A stretch of DNA of 64,000 bases from Oligoflexia bacterium (lineage in GTDB: Bacteria > Bdellovibrionota_C > UBA2361 > JBGSMV01), in contig JAIBBU010000004.1 of assembly GCA_019694515.1 (NCBI GenBank), positions 108,917 through 172,916 on the forward strand, given 5' to 3'. Below, piece by piece: positions 26,661-36,800 of this stretch. The position numbers and the translations under genes are program-made. The notes beneath the pieces are model-generated. The model worked only from the letters and a program-made list of their open reading frames with translations. It was not told the DNA's origin and ran no database searches. How positions within the stretch are numbered: position 1 is the first letter of the stretch; each line of letters starts with the position of its first letter.

Positions 26661-27073
26661 GCAAAAGCAAAATGAGTTCTAGAATTATCGCCCAGAGGGT
26701 CATGCTGTACTTTAAGAGTGTGCAAGCAAATCGGCTGTAATTTCTGCTCACAACCCAACTTTTGAACAGCCGCGACGAACTTCCGTATGAGGAAGCTCAG
26801 TTATCCACAGAATCCTTATTCGCTATTTCACATTCTTGTTGATTTTCAAGGCGCGCGGATTTATTCGAGCAATATAAGTGAAGGGAATCTGCTCTCTTCC
26901 AGAAGTTAGAAATACTTCTTCATTCTCGGGCTTTGTTAACCTCCTTTCCGCCAAAGCCTGACGAAGAAGCGGCGATCACTGCCAACTATATCGCCAACGT
27001 TTCAACCTCTGGGCAAAAAGAGCGTGGATCTCGGGCGACCGGCCTAGCATGGAACGTCGGGCATCAGTGAGGA

Positions 27074-27222
27074 CCTTCGGGATTCTCCTGGAGCTTGGCG
27101 TAGTTCCGAAGGCAGATTCGGCGTCAGCCGAATGAGGAACTTGAAGGGAGATCACCAGTATTCTGGTGATATTCACCTGCTGACTCGTCAATTTTGACGA
27201 ACCGGATAATTAATTTGTCCGG
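27074..27222. ncRNA. Candidate structured RNA: five consecutive hairpins
   Basis: Hairpins, all read from the sequence: CCTTCGG/CCGAAGG (27074-27112, with inner CTCC-T-GGAG); ATTCGG/CCGAAT (27116-27133); ATCACCAG-tatt-CTGGTGAT (27151-27170); TCGTCA-attt-TGACGA (27185-27200); CCGGA/TCCGG (27202-27222). Such density in a gap without an ORF suggests RNA structure. Strand and ends are unknown, and a decayed gene is the alternative. Confidence 0.35.
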
Positions 27223-27442
27223 GCGGTGATATTGGGGAATTCGAACGGGTAACGGATGCAACAGTCCGCGATTCATAGAAAAAGCCCCGCAATTGAAGCC
27301 ATTAGGGTCCTTCACTTTGGCTCGAAGGATGGTTAAACGCCAGGCCGCTCCGTTCGTAAGAACCGCAGCGCGTCCCGGGTGATGAGAAGTTGCATTAATT
27401 TGCTTATCTTCTCCGCCTAATATGGTATTTCGGGCTTAAGGG

Positions 27443-27518
27443 GAAAGTTGGGTCTTTGCAGGAGTCAACTTTCTACCACGTGCGCGACAAGGGTTAAAAT
27501 CCTTGTCGCGTTTTTTTT
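27443..27518 (+). ncRNA. Candidate small RNA or leader: hairpin plus terminator
   Basis: GAAAGTTG (27443-27450) pairs with CAACTTTC (27466-27473) around the loop GGTCTTTGCAGGAGT. The 3' part is the rho-independent terminator listed separately. A homologous copy with a different, compensating stem lies at 28831-28885. The loop holds an AGGA motif, the kind bound by CsrA/RsmA. Confidence 0.4.
27483..27518 (+). terminator. Strong rho-independent terminator
   Basis: CGCGACAAGG (27483-27492) and CCTTGTCGCG (27501-27510) form a perfect 10-bp stem with an 8-nt loop, followed by T8 (27511-27518). It terminates plus-strand transcription, yet no plus-strand protein gene precedes it for 800 bp, which supports a non-coding transcript. 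Confidence 0.9.
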
Positions 27519-27563
27519 GACACTACCCTGACTGCTTCGTTCTTCTTGCTTCTTCCGTTCATC

Positions 27564-28697
27564 TTATTCAGCATCGATGCTGATGAGACGGAACGCCAGC
27601 TCTCGTCGATCGTCATTGATGCCGGCCACGCTGCAGTTAAATGACTGCTCAGATTTGATTAGCAGTTGCACGTACTCCGAGCCGCGGACCTCAACTGGAA
27701 TTGAAAACAGCTGCTCACCGATGGGCGCAAGCTCCACATGGAAATCGACTCCCGGCTTGCAAAAAATGTGAAGTCGAACAGCGCGTCGGAAAAACCCCGG
27801 TACATCCGCGAGAATTTTTAGCGATGAGATTGGCCGCCGCGTTCGCACCCGGAAAGAGCTATCGGCTCCCGCCCAGCCATCAGCGTATATACCTTCGTGC
27901 CATCCCACCTGTTCAAGCGCAGCGCCGACCGGCAGAGGGTTTCTCCCGACCTGAGCCGCTTCGGTGAAGATCGCGCTAGCATCTGCGTTCGATAGCAACT
28001 CAGTCACAGTAACAAACCGGCAGCCCTTGTCTTGCATCTCCCGGAGAAATGCGCCGAGCCGCAGGAAAAGCGGATCGTGCGGATGCTTCGCACCAAGGTG
28101 CATCAGAACAATCGCACCGTTCAAACCATACGGCAGAAAGTCCGCCATGTCCCCGAGCTGTCGCAGCATCTCCCGGCCCGGTCGAGACAGCGGATCTGCC
28201 GGGTCCGTCCGCCAATCGGCCGTATCATGAGTCCAGTGAACATGGCGCAGGCCCAACCCAGCTGCCCACTCCAGAACCTGCTGGTTGCGCGCACCAAACG
28301 GCGCACGCCAGAGTGATGTCATCGGCTGCCCGGTGAGTTTTTGGTATAGCTCCGCTGTCTGTGCGAGTTCGGCCACAACAACTTCGCGATTAATCGGAGC
28401 CGGCAAGACACCCGCCTGCGGATCATAGAGCCGCAGATGGTTAAGGGTATGATTTCCAAATTCGTGCCCTGCCTCAAGCAGCTGCAACAAGTGCTGCTGG
28501 CGCTGCTGGATGTAATTACCCGTCACAAACATGGTGCAGCGCACGCCGCCGAGAGCCGCTTGAATCTCAGGAGCGAAACTCTGACCACCGCCGCCATCGA
28601 AGGTTAGCGCAACCAGCGGCTTAAAGATGCTGCCGCGTACAAAATCTATGACTTTATGCGACTCCACAAGCAGCCGGCTCCGCAGGAAAGGGATCAT
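27564..28697 (-). CDS. Polysaccharide deacetylase (NodB-homology) family protein
   Basis: Carbohydrate esterase family 4 fold. Motif 1 is 'ALTFDGGGGQS' near residue 31 (usual TFDDG; second Asp replaced by Gly). Motif 2 is 'HTLNH' (HxxxH metal ligands) near 81, and motif 3 is 'WRAPFGARN' near 129. Residues 255-377 form an extra β-rich domain ('GIYADGWAGADSSFRVRTRR') that is likely carbohydrate-binding. No signal peptide is obvious, so it is predicted to be cytoplasmic or exported by another route. The likely role is removal of N-acetyl groups from a surface polymer; the substrate is unknown. It stands alone on the minus strand. Confidence 0.82.
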   Translation of the reverse strand: MIPFLRSRLLVESHKVIDFVRGSIFKPLVALTFDGGGGQSFAPEIQAALGGVRCTMFVTGNYIQQRQQHLLQLLEAGHEFGNHTLNHLRLYDPQAGVLPAPINREVVVAELAQTAELYQKLTGQPMTSLWRAPFGARNQQVLEWAAGLGLRHVHWTHDTADWRTDPADPLSRPGREMLRQLGDMADFLPYGLNGAIVLMHLGAKHPHDPLFLRLGAFLREMQDKGCRFVTVTELLSNADASAIFTEAAQVGRNPLPVGAALEQVGWHEGIYADGWAGADSSFRVRTRRPISSLKILADVPGFFRRAVRLHIFCKPGVDFHVELAPIGEQLFSIPVEVRGSEYVQLLIKSEQSFNCSVAGINDDRRELAFRLISIDAE

Positions 28698-28830
28698 GAT
28701 TCAGAGCTAGGAAAGACTGGGGTATCACGAGCCTCCGTGGAGCACCGGCTTGAACAGCACCAGCAGGTGAAGCGACAAACATGCAACGGGGCAAATTAAT
28801 ATCGCTGCTTACAAAACTGAAACGGAAATT

Positions 28831-28885
28831 GGGCTTGGTCTTTTTTGCAGGAGTCAGCCCGCTCCCGTGTGCGCGACATCGTAAA
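28831..28885 (+). repeat. Second copy of the GGTCTTT-GCAGGAGTC hairpin
   Basis: GGGCT (28831-28835) and AGCCC (28856-28860) close the loop TGGTCTTTTTTGCAGGAGTC. Downstream, GTGCGCGACA and TAAAACC match 27480-27501. The stem sequence differs from the copy at 27.4 kb but still pairs, as expected for a conserved RNA structure. The terminator stem is not conserved here. The rest of 28698-28979 shows nothing else. Confidence 0.4.
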
Positions 28886-28979
28886 ACCTACTCGCAATTG
28901 CTCACCGCATTAACGAGTAATAATACCAAGCTATTAGTTCGAACGAGCTCTGACAATCCTAAATCTTGCAGCACCGCGC

Positions 28980-30404
28980 TTACTCGCTTTGATCGGCGCC
29001 GCTGTGCCCGTATTCATGCAGCTTATTTCTGAGTGTGCGGATGGAGATGCCCAACAATTTGGCGGCTTGTGTGCGATTATCATTAGTCGCTTTCAACGTT
29101 TCCAGTATAAGGCGCCGCTCCATCTCCTGCACCGTTACTCCCGCGCTGATCTGCAGTGAGTCCGACAAGGCACTAACATTGGGCGCAGCTTGCTCACTCG
29201 GCACGCTCGCCACATGCTCAACTTCTACCTTTAATGCAGAATTATCGGTAAAACTATTATGCAGCAGGAAGTCTGACTCCTTAGGAGCTGCGCCCTGCGA
29301 CAAGATCGCTGCACGCTCGACTGCATTTTGCAGCTCGCGCACATTGCCGGGCCACCGATAATTCAGTAGCGCCCGCAAGATCTCCGGAGAGAGTTCCGGG
29401 GCGCTATCAGCCAGATACTGCTTCATAAAGTGATCGATTAGCAGCTTGATATCACCGCGGCGTTCGCGCAGCGGCGGCAATGTAATCGGAATCACATTCA
29501 GACGATAGAACAGATCCGCTCTGAAGAGTCCGTTCCGCACAGCGTCCTCGAGATTGCGGTTAGTTGTGGCGATCACCCGCACATCAATAGTGATCGGATC
29601 GCGTCCGCCCACCCGGTCCACTTCACGCTCCTGCAGCACACGTAGGAGCTTAGCCTGCAGCGCCAGATCCATTTCCGATATTTCGTCTAGCAGGATCGTA
29701 CCGCCCTGCGCCATCTCGAACTTTCCGATCTTGCGCTGCTGCGCACCGGTAAACGCACCTTTCTCATGTCCGAAAAGTTCACTTTCCAGCAAGGTAGCCG
29801 GCAGTGCTGCACAATTTACTGCAACAAATGGCTGCTCGGCGCGCGGACTGGAGGTGTGAATTAGACGCGCGATCAATTCTTTGCCGGTGCCCGATTCTCC
29901 TTGAACCAGGACAGTCGCATCACTGCGCGCAACAGCCTCCGCCACGGAGAGAACTCTAATCATAACGGGGTCGCTGGAGATAATCGGCTTACCGCGCCGG
30001 GCTCTCTTGCTCTTCGATCGAAAGGCCCGATTTTCTGGGCTCATTACCCGGTCGACGATGCGTTCAAGCTCTTCGGCCGAAAATGGCTTGGAGATGAAAT
30101 CGGCCGCACCCAACTGCATCGCCTCCACGGCCTGATTAATTGTACCGTGGGCCGTAATCATGATGAACGGCACCGGCATCTCGCGCTTTTGAATTTGCGC
30201 CAGCAATTCTTGTCCCGTCATTTCCGGCATACGCTGATCGGAGATTACCAGGTCGAAGAGCTCCGCTTCTAAAGTCTCGAGGGCCCGCTGCCCGTCGCCC
30301 ACCGTAACGACATCGTGACCACCACGTCCCAGGGTAGCGCTAATCGCAAGCTGCATCTGGGGATCGTCGTCCGCGACTAGAATTCTTAATCCCTTTTGCG
30401 TCAT
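28980..30404 (-). CDS. Sigma-54-dependent response regulator, NtrC/FlrC type
   Basis: Transcription activator of 474 aa. The receiver domain (1-120) has the phospho-acceptor Asp in 'DLVISDQRMPEMTG' near residue 54, 'TAHG' and 'FISKPFSAEEL'. The AAA+ domain (about 145-385) has 'GESGTGKE', an intact 'GAFTGA' and 'GTILLDEISEM'. The Fis-type helix-turn-helix ends the protein ('NRTQAAKLLGISIRTLRNKL'). Its ATG overlaps the histidine-kinase stop, making them a clear two-component pair. Together with the FleQ/FlrA-like activator upstream this resembles the flagellar class-III switch FlrBC/FleSR. The flagellar target is inferred; no flagellar genes lie in the window. Confidence 0.92.
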   Translation of the reverse strand: MTQKGLRILVADDDPQMQLAISATLGRGGHDVVTVGDGQRALETLEAELFDLVISDQRMPEMTGQELLAQIQKREMPVPFIMITAHGTINQAVEAMQLGAADFISKPFSAEELERIVDRVMSPENRAFRSKSKRARRGKPIISSDPVMIRVLSVAEAVARSDATVLVQGESGTGKELIARLIHTSSPRAEQPFVAVNCAALPATLLESELFGHEKGAFTGAQQRKIGKFEMAQGGTILLDEISEMDLALQAKLLRVLQEREVDRVGGRDPITIDVRVIATTNRNLEDAVRNGLFRADLFYRLNVIPITLPPLRERRGDIKLLIDHFMKQYLADSAPELSPEILRALLNYRWPGNVRELQNAVERAAILSQGAAPKESDFLLHNSFTDNSALKVEVEHVASVPSEQAAPNVSALSDSLQISAGVTVQEMERRLILETLKATNDNRTQAAKLLGISIRTLRNKLHEYGHSGADQSE

Positions 30405-31303
30405 ATCTTAATCTCCCGATTGCTGGATGGCAGGGCCTGGGCGTTTGACACGTCCATGGTTTGATGCCGATTAACGGCCAAACGCGGCAAACAAATAACG
30501 AACTCGGCGCCGCCGCAGTTATGGCAGCTTATACTGCCGCCATGCTGCTCTACGATCTGCCTGACAATTGCTAAACCTAAACCTGTACCCTCTTTGCGCG
30601 AGGTCACGAACGGCTCGAAGATCTTATCAAGCAGCGCTGGGCTAATTCCCGGGCCATCGTCCCGCACCGTTATCAACACCTGATTTTGCCCCTGATCACT
30701 GGTTTCCACCGTCACGCGTCCGCGATAACGGGTGGCCTGCAGAGCATTAATCATCAAATTGCTGATGCAGCGGCGCAGCGCCTGTTCGTCGCCATTGATA
30801 AAGGGGTTGGCACGCAGATTAAAATCAAGCACGGCCCCACTTTCGAGATTCAACTGCAGCGCCGTCTTCTGTTCAGCGATAATCGCGTGCAGATTGAGCG
30901 GAGCGAACTCAACACGCTCATCTCGCGAGAACTGCAGAATGTTAGAAACCACATTCTCGACGCTGTTCACCCCCTTATCAATTTCGTTCATCAGCTTTAG
31001 AGCATCGGGCCGATCGACCAGATCGCGCCTCAGCAGTGACAGGAAAAGTTTGACAGCGCCCAAGGGGTTTCTCACCTCGTGGGCTATGGCTGCGGCTGTC
31101 TGTCCAAGCAGTGAAAGTTTTTCCGAGCGGCGGACGGCCTGATCTTTGAGCGCCAGCTCCTCGCGCAGCCGTTCACTTTCTCGCAGCAAAACTTCATACT
31201 TCTGCTGCAAAAGAGTGCTGGCTTCATTGAAGCGTTCAAATGCCTGCTGCAACAGCAGCTGGTCGACCTGATTTTTTTCCTGGCGCACTGCGTTCGGTGC
31301 CAT
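30401..31303 (-). CDS. Soluble sensor histidine kinase, FlrB/FleS-like
   Basis: 300-aa kinase without membrane segments. A coiled coil covers residues 10-65. The H-box 'AAAIAHEVRNPLGAVKLFL' lies near residue 72, then the N-box 'NLMINALQAT', G1 'DDGPGI' and G2 'GTGLGLAIV'. No PAS domain is obvious. The ATG at 31303 overlaps the TGA of the TPR gene (TGATG); an in-frame GTG at 31306 precedes it. It presumably phosphorylates the NtrC-type regulator encoded immediately downstream (4-bp overlap). A cytoplasmic kinase of this shape is typical of flagellar FlrB/FleS. Confidence 0.92.
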   Translation of the reverse strand: MAPNAVRQEKNQVDQLLLQQAFERFNEASTLLQQKYEVLLRESERLREELALKDQAVRRSEKLSLLGQTAAAIAHEVRNPLGAVKLFLSLLRRDLVDRPDALKLMNEIDKGVNSVENVVSNILQFSRDERVEFAPLNLHAIIAEQKTALQLNLESGAVLDFNLRANPFINGDEQALRRCISNLMINALQATRYRGRVTVETSDQGQNQVLITVRDDGPGISPALLDKIFEPFVTSRKEGTGLGLAIVRQIVEQHGGSISCHNCGGAEFVICLPRLAVNRHQTMDVSNAQALPSSNREIKI

Positions 31304-32199
31304 CACTGCGCCCCCTTCTTCAATATCTCATCGGCATCGCGCCAGCTTGAAGCTTGAAAAGTCGCGTTTAGCATCGAGAGCCAGAAATCGGAGGGGGGAT
31401 ACTGAGTATTAGCAGCCTCCATCAGATTTTTTGCGGCAGTGCGGTCCCCTTGGTGCAGGGCGGCCTGCAGCAGGGCGTAATCAACCCAGCTATCCAAAAA
31501 ACGCTCCGGAAAATCAGTTCGACCTCGATTCAGCCAGAACTGCGCGTGCTGGTATTCGCCCTGATCTAAAGCTAACTGAGCCAAATAGCGGATCGCTTCG
31601 GGCGCTCGGTCGTTATCTAGCGGTACATTTTCGAATTGTTCTTTGGCCGCTTCATTTTGACCCAGCTTGATCCCGCACTCGCCCAGCCTGAAATGCACTT
31701 CCGGAAGATCTTCATCGCCGGCTTCCGCTAGCGAGAGCTTATATTTCTCCGCCGCCGCACCAAACTGCTGCAGTCCACTCAGCACATCACCCCATACCAT
31801 CCAAATCTTTGCACGCAGCGCACCGGGGGCATCCAGCTTCTGCATAGCACGCTGCACGAAAGCTTCCGCCGTTTGCAGCCGCTCCTCCTGCAGCTCGATG
31901 ATTGATCGGAAAAGATTAATCCTGGCGCGGGCTTCAACCCCCAGGGAGTTGTCCTGCAGCGCGCTTTGAAACTCTGCGCTGGCACGATCAGAGAGTCCCA
32001 AGGCCCAGGCGCTCTTGGCCGCGGATACCATCGCGTCCGTAGTCGCCATCCGCTTTGGCATCCGGTCGTAAGCAGCCAGGGAGCCCATGTAATCCGCATC
32101 GGCTTGCAGCCGCTGCACATCGATGGGGTGCTGCGCGAAGGCCTGCGCCCCCGTGAGAAGGGCAGCCGACAGGACCACGCCTAACGTCACGAATCTCAT
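31303..32199 (-). CDS. Periplasmic TPR-repeat protein
   Basis: 298 aa with a signal peptide ('LSAALLTGAQAFAQ'). At least five helical TPR-like repeats follow, for example 'AKIWMVWGDVLSGLQQFGAA', 'FRLGECGIKLGQNEAAKEQF' and 'IRYLAQLALDQGEYQHAQFW'. It is a scaffold for protein binding in the envelope; no enzymatic motif is seen. It lies between the FleQ-like regulator and the kinase gene, 12 bp after the former, and overlaps the latter, so it may report an envelope or assembly state to the kinase. That role is inferred from position only. A GGAG site precedes the ATG. Confidence 0.82.
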   Translation of the reverse strand: MRFVTLGVVLSAALLTGAQAFAQHPIDVQRLQADADYMGSLAAYDRMPKRMATTDAMVSAAKSAWALGLSDRASAEFQSALQDNSLGVEARARINLFRSIIELQEERLQTAEAFVQRAMQKLDAPGALRAKIWMVWGDVLSGLQQFGAAAEKYKLSLAEAGDEDLPEVHFRLGECGIKLGQNEAAKEQFENVPLDNDRAPEAIRYLAQLALDQGEYQHAQFWLNRGRTDFPERFLDSWVDYALLQAALHQGDRTAAKNLMEAANTQYPPSDFWLSMLNATFQASSWRDADEILKKGAQ

Positions 32200-32211
32200 C
32201 GATCTGCTCCG

Positions 32212-33342
32212 TTAGATTTCTACCCGTGCTTCGTTCTCAGAGCTGTCGACGCTAATCTCAATTAGCTGTTCGAGCCCCTTCTTCTTGATCTTTTCAACCA
32301 GGGTGGTGCGATTCAGCCGCAAGAGCTTGGCTGCCGCCTTTTTATTGCCGTTAGTCTTGGTGAGCGCCATCCCGATCAAGCGATTCTCGTACTGATCGAC
32401 CAGGGTGTTGAAATCCAAGCCCTCATCCGGAATCACATCGTGTGACTCGAAGATGGCGGTTGCAGGATTACGGGTGCGCACATAATCAGGTAAATCGGAG
32501 GCGCTGAGGATCTCGCCTTCAGCCAAAATGGCGAGCCTTTCCACCAGATTTTCCAGTTCCCGAATGTTGCCGGCCCACTCGTAACTTCTAAAGAGGCGCT
32601 CGGCCTCGGCTCCAATCGATACCGGTGCCCGACCGAGATTCTCGCAAGCTCGTCGCAGGAAATGCCGAGCTAGAATCACGACATCATTTCCCCGCGCGCG
32701 CAGCGGGGGCAGATTTACCGGCACCACTTGCAGACGGTAGAAGAGGTCCTCCCGGAAACGTCCCGCTTTAACTTCCTGCCTCAAATCTTTATTGGTCGCA
32801 GCGATCACCCGCACATCGACATCCACCACCCGCGTCGATCCGACCGGCTCGACCTTGCGGTCCTGCAGCACGCGCAGCAGCTTGACCTGCAGCTTCGGAC
32901 TCATCTCGCCGACCTCATCTAGAAAAATAGTTCCGCCATCTGCAACTTGAAAACGACCGATGCGCGCCTGTGTGGCGCCGGTAAAAGCACCTTTTTCGTG
33001 TCCGAATAACTCGCTCTCCAGCAAATCCTCAGGTATGGCTCCGCAATTGACCGGCACCAGCTTGCCTTTGCGTGCGCTCAGTTTATGGATGGCGCGTGCG
33101 ATTAATTCTTTACCAGTGCCGCTCTCACCCTGAATTAAAACGGTCGAATTGGTGGCCGCAACCTTCTCCACCACGGAGAAGATCTTTTGCATCTCGGTGC
33201 ACTCGCTGATTATTCCGGCAAAGGATGTTTGCCTGATGGGAGTTGATTGCGCTGCTGGATCTTCGATCGCGGTCCGGTCAAGCACGGCGGGAGACGGGGT
33301 CAAACCGTAAGCTTCCTCGCGCGCGGCAACAATACTCTGCAT
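32212..33342 (-). CDS. Sigma-54-dependent activator, FleQ/FlrA-like
   Basis: ATG 33342 is chosen because it follows AAGGAGAG with ideal spacing; a longer frame up to 33531 lacks such a site. It has a short N terminus (50 aa, no receiver Asp), then an AAA+ domain with 'GESGTGKE', intact 'GAFTGA', '[11 protein letters not shown]' and '[15 protein letters not shown]' (Ala instead of the usual Pro), and a Fis-type helix-turn-helix ('[20 protein letters not shown]'). It heads a four-gene operon with the TPR protein, kinase and response regulator. The order resembles flrA-flrB-flrC, the master circuit of polar flagella. The promoter lies in the 530-bp gap that contains two ACTTAAGTA boxes. Confidence 0.9.
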   Translation of the reverse strand: MQSIVAAREEAYGLTPSPAVLDRTAIEDPAAQSTPIRQTSFAGIISECTEMQKIFSVVEKVAATNSTVLIQGESGTGKELIARAIHKLSARKGKLVPVNCGAIPEDLLESELFGHEKGAFTGATQARIGRFQVADGGTIFLDEVGEMSPKLQVKLLRVLQDRKVEPVGSTRVVDVDVRVIAATNKDLRQEVKAGRFREDLFYRLQVVPVNLPPLRARGNDVVILARHFLRRACENLGRAPVSIGAEAERLFRSYEWAGNIRELENLVERLAILAEGEILSASDLPDYVRTRNPATAIFESHDVIPDEGLDFNTLVDQYENRLIGMALTKTNGNKKAAAKLLRLNRTTLVEKIKKKGLEQLIEISVDSSENEARVEI

Positions 33343-33872
33343 TTCGCTCTCCTTGCTAAAAAACCTTCCTTCGCACCGCCTCCAGCTACGCAGTCCATTC
33401 GTATCCGGAAGCGGAGGACACCGGCGGGGTGTCTCTAGAACCATCAGACTTAAGTACAGTTTGTCTGATGTCACCGTAACAGCGCCGGTGTCACGTAATT
33501 GGCAAGTTGTGTACCACTTAAGTAAAATCATGCGCGGAAATTTGACGCGCGGCGCGAAGAGGGAGCTAAGCTATTAATTTACTAGAGTAGAATGAGAAAA
33601 GTTTTTTACGCTGAATCGAAAAACAACGCTGCGGCATCGTCCCAGTGCGCATAAAAAAAGTGCGCAAAGATGTACAGCAATATGGAAAAACGGCCGATAG
33701 AGGTGAAATTTTTTCACAGTCGGTCCGGATCGCAGAAAACCTTTAGGATCAGGTGGTTAACGGCGTTAGCGCAGCATGAGCTCACGGGTCATAATTATGT
33801 TGGGATCCCAGGCTATGCTATATATTAGCCCGAATTTCAGATAGTTACCCCAGCTTATTATATATATAGAAT
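33343..33872. promoter_or_regulatory. 530-bp divergent intergenic region
   Basis: It lies between the FleQ-like gene (minus) and NAD-glutamate dehydrogenase (plus) and must hold both promoters. It contains the ACTTAAGTA pair at 33448 and 33516, an AT-rich tract near 33,816-33,870 (TATATATTAG, TATATATATAG) and no convincing ORF. No exact sigma-54 -24/-12 site was found. Confidence 0.5.
33448..33524. promoter_or_regulatory. Two ACTTAAGTA boxes, possible operator pair
   Basis: ACTTAAGTA occurs at 33448-33456 and 33516-33524, 68 bp apart. The core ACTTAAGT is a perfect palindrome. The boxes lie 106-182 bp upstream of the FleQ-like start. A regulator dimer could bind both; unproven. Confidence 0.35.
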
Positions 33873-36800
33873 ATGAGCAGTCATAAAAGCGGTCATCAAG
33901 CAGGCACCTCGAAGATCGACGAGCTAAAGAGCTTATTGTCAAAAATTCAACCTGCTTCGACCGTCCAGAAGGGAGCGAGCGCCGACTATCTGACGCAGTC
34001 CGCCTTAGCACAGGAGCTGTTTACCCGCGCACCTGCCAATTTTCTGAAGAGCCGGACCGTCGACGAGTTAGCGCAGATCACAGCCGACTGCTTGAGTAGC
34101 CTCGAAGAGCTTGGCCGCTCCAAACAACCGGTGAATGTAAAAACCAAGCTGCTGGCCGACCGCTGCCAACTGGTGGTGGCGCTTAGTGACCGCCCCTTTG
34201 TGGTCAACACGATCTCGGAGTGCGTGTATCAACTTAATTACTCCACCTCAGTGCTACTGCACCCCATCGTACGACACGAAGGCACTAGAGTCTCACTGTC
34301 CTTCTTGGAGCTCCCGGCCCTGAGCAGCGCGGAATTGGCGCAACTCGCCGAAAACATCACACAGGCGCTGCGCATATTAGTAACCGTGACTGACGATTTC
34401 TCGCCTATGCTGGTGCAGGCCGAAACGATATCAAGGATCTACAATCACCCCGCGGCCTCATCGAAAGCCTTTCCGGCAGCAGAGTACCAAAAGACCGCCG
34501 AGTTCATGAATTGGCTCAGCAACGGAGCTTTTGTTTTCCTGGGCTATCTTAATTTCTCCGTCGAACAACAAACGGTGCGCGAGAACGCCGGCAGCGCTCT
34601 AGGAATGTTGCGCTCAGATAGCCCGATCACCAAGGCCGTACGGGCCGAGCTGCACGGGGATGCTACGCGCTTGTTGCATCATCCGGAAGTTATCTCGATT
34701 ACGAAGTCGCGGGCTTTTAGCCCCGTTCACCGCAATCAGCGCATGCTGCACATCCTGGTTCAGGAAACTTCAGCAGGCGGCGACACCTCCAAGATGCATT
34801 CCTTCGTTGGTTTGCTGACCTCCAAGGCGCTGGGGGAAGAGTCTTCGCGCGTGCCGTTAATCGATATTAAGCTTCGCAAATTGTTGGAGGAAGTTGGGGC
34901 ATCCGAGAATTCTCACGATTACAAGACCGTGGTGAATATCCTGGATCGGATGCCGAAAGAAGAGGCTTTGCGTCTCGAGCTTCGCGATCTGCGTCTTTTC
35001 GTTGAGACCTCAATCGCCATCCATAACCGTCTTGAAACCCGGTCCGCGCTGGTAGTCGACGCTGCACAGCGCGGGGCCTCGGTACTAGTCGCTATGCCGC
35101 GCGATCGCTTTTCAAGTCAGGTCCGCCAGCGCATTCAACGTTATGTCGAGACAGTATGCGGAGTGCCCTCCGGTATGTCCGAATTCTACGTGGACTTGAG
35201 CCGGCGTAATTTCGCGAACTTATATTTTTATATTCCGCTTTCGTCCGCCCCCGCACCCAAGATTGAGCTGGACCAATTTAGACGAGAGATCGAAAAGCTC
35301 TCCAGGGGCTGGCGCGACGACCTGCGCTCGCATTTAACAGGGGACGCTAAGCTGCCCAACGGCGAAGCGCTCTGGCTTAAGTATGCGGATGCTTTTCCAG
35401 ATGACTACCAGGCCCTGCACGGCGTAACGGAGTGCATTGCCGACATCGCTGCCCTTGAGCACTGTCAACAAATCCAGCAAACACTGGTACGCGTCATAAA
35501 CCATGAGCAGGCCGCTCACGGTGAGTTTGAGCTGGGAATTTACACCTGCAGTGATCCGATTACTGTCAGCAAGGCTGTCCCTATTCTTGAGCATGCGGGC
35601 CTGGAGGTGATGAGTTCCAACGAGACATTGGTAAACCTTGCCAATACCGCTTCAACCCCCGCCTTGAACTGCTATATTCACAAATTCCTGGTTAGATCCT
35701 CCTCGCCGCTTACAATCGACGGGCGATCTCCGGTGACCACGATCGAGCAGGGGCTGCAGGCAATCCTGAGTCGGCGGGCCGCGAACGACCCTTTGAATGC
35801 GCTTCTCATTAGCGCCCAGCTGGATGTTCGTTCAATCTCCCTGATTCGCACTTATTGTTCACTGCTATGGCAGCTGCGGCGCTTCCCTTCGCGCAGCTCG
35901 ATCCAGAGTGCCCTGACACGCTGCCCCTTAGCTTGCCGTAAGTTTTGGGCCATGTTTGAGATGCGCTTTAATCCTGCTGGCACAGGCTCGGCAGAGGTGC
36001 GCAAACAGAGTTACCTCGCGCTAAAGAACGACTACCTGGAATATCTGCAGACCATCACTGATGTGGCGGTTGACCGCGTACTGCGGGCCCTGCTAAATCT
36101 GGTCGATGCGACCGTCAGAACTAATTTTTACCTGGAATCAGACGCTATCGCGATCAAGCTCAATTCCGAGCTCGTGCCGATAATGCCCCAGCCCCGTCCC
36201 AAGTACGAGATCTTCATCAGCTCTCCGGATTTTGAAGCAACTCACCTGCGAAGCGACACGGTTGCGCGCGGAGGCATACGCTGGAGCGATCGACGCGATG
36301 ATTTCCGCAGCGAGGTCCTGGGACTGATGAAAACCCAGAAGATCAAAAACGCCGTGATTGTGCCGAGCGGCGCCAAGGGTGGATTCGTGCTCTTGAACCC
36401 CCCGGCCGATCAACGCGCGCTGCCGGAAGCCGTGGCGGATATTTACAAGCGTTATATCCGCACCTTGCTCTCCATTACCGACAATCGGGTCGGGGATAAA
36501 GTTGTCCATCCCCCCAAGGTGATCTGCCTCGATGCTCCTGATCCTTACTTGGTTGTAGCGGCGGATAAAGGTACTGCCACCTTCAGCGATCTGGCCAATA
36601 CCATTGCGGTGCAGGAGTTCAACTTTTGGCTGGGTGATGCGTTCGCATCGGGCGGATCGCAAGGCTACGATCATAAGCTCTACGGAATAACTGCGCGCGG
36701 CGCGTGGGAATCGGTAAAGCGTCATTTCAACGATATGGGAGTCGACTGCCGTACCGAGCCGATCACGGTGGTAGGAGTTGGCGACATGTCCGGAGATGTA

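Larger units (their letters stand above)
26661..27563. other. 903-bp gap with structured sequence and no convincing gene
   Basis: No long open frame is supported. Around 26,800 there is one perfect DnaA box (TTATCCACA) near an AT-rich stretch. From 27,074 to 27,222 five inverted repeats follow each other, and a strong terminator ends the region. Two short minus-strand frames in overlapping phases (27315-27124 and 27191-26976) read somewhat protein-like, which could also mean a decayed gene. Confidence 0.6.

Noticed and set aside
26798..26808. Perfect DnaA box TTATCCACA in the 26.7-27.5 kb gap, possible replication origin
   Set aside because: Only one perfect box was seen, with no dnaA, dnaN or gidA nearby and no cluster of further boxes.
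26976..27315. Two overlapping small minus-strand proteins
   Set aside because: Different phases over the same DNA, no ribosome sites, and strong hairpins in the same stretch; kept only as part of the structured-RNA or decayed-gene note.
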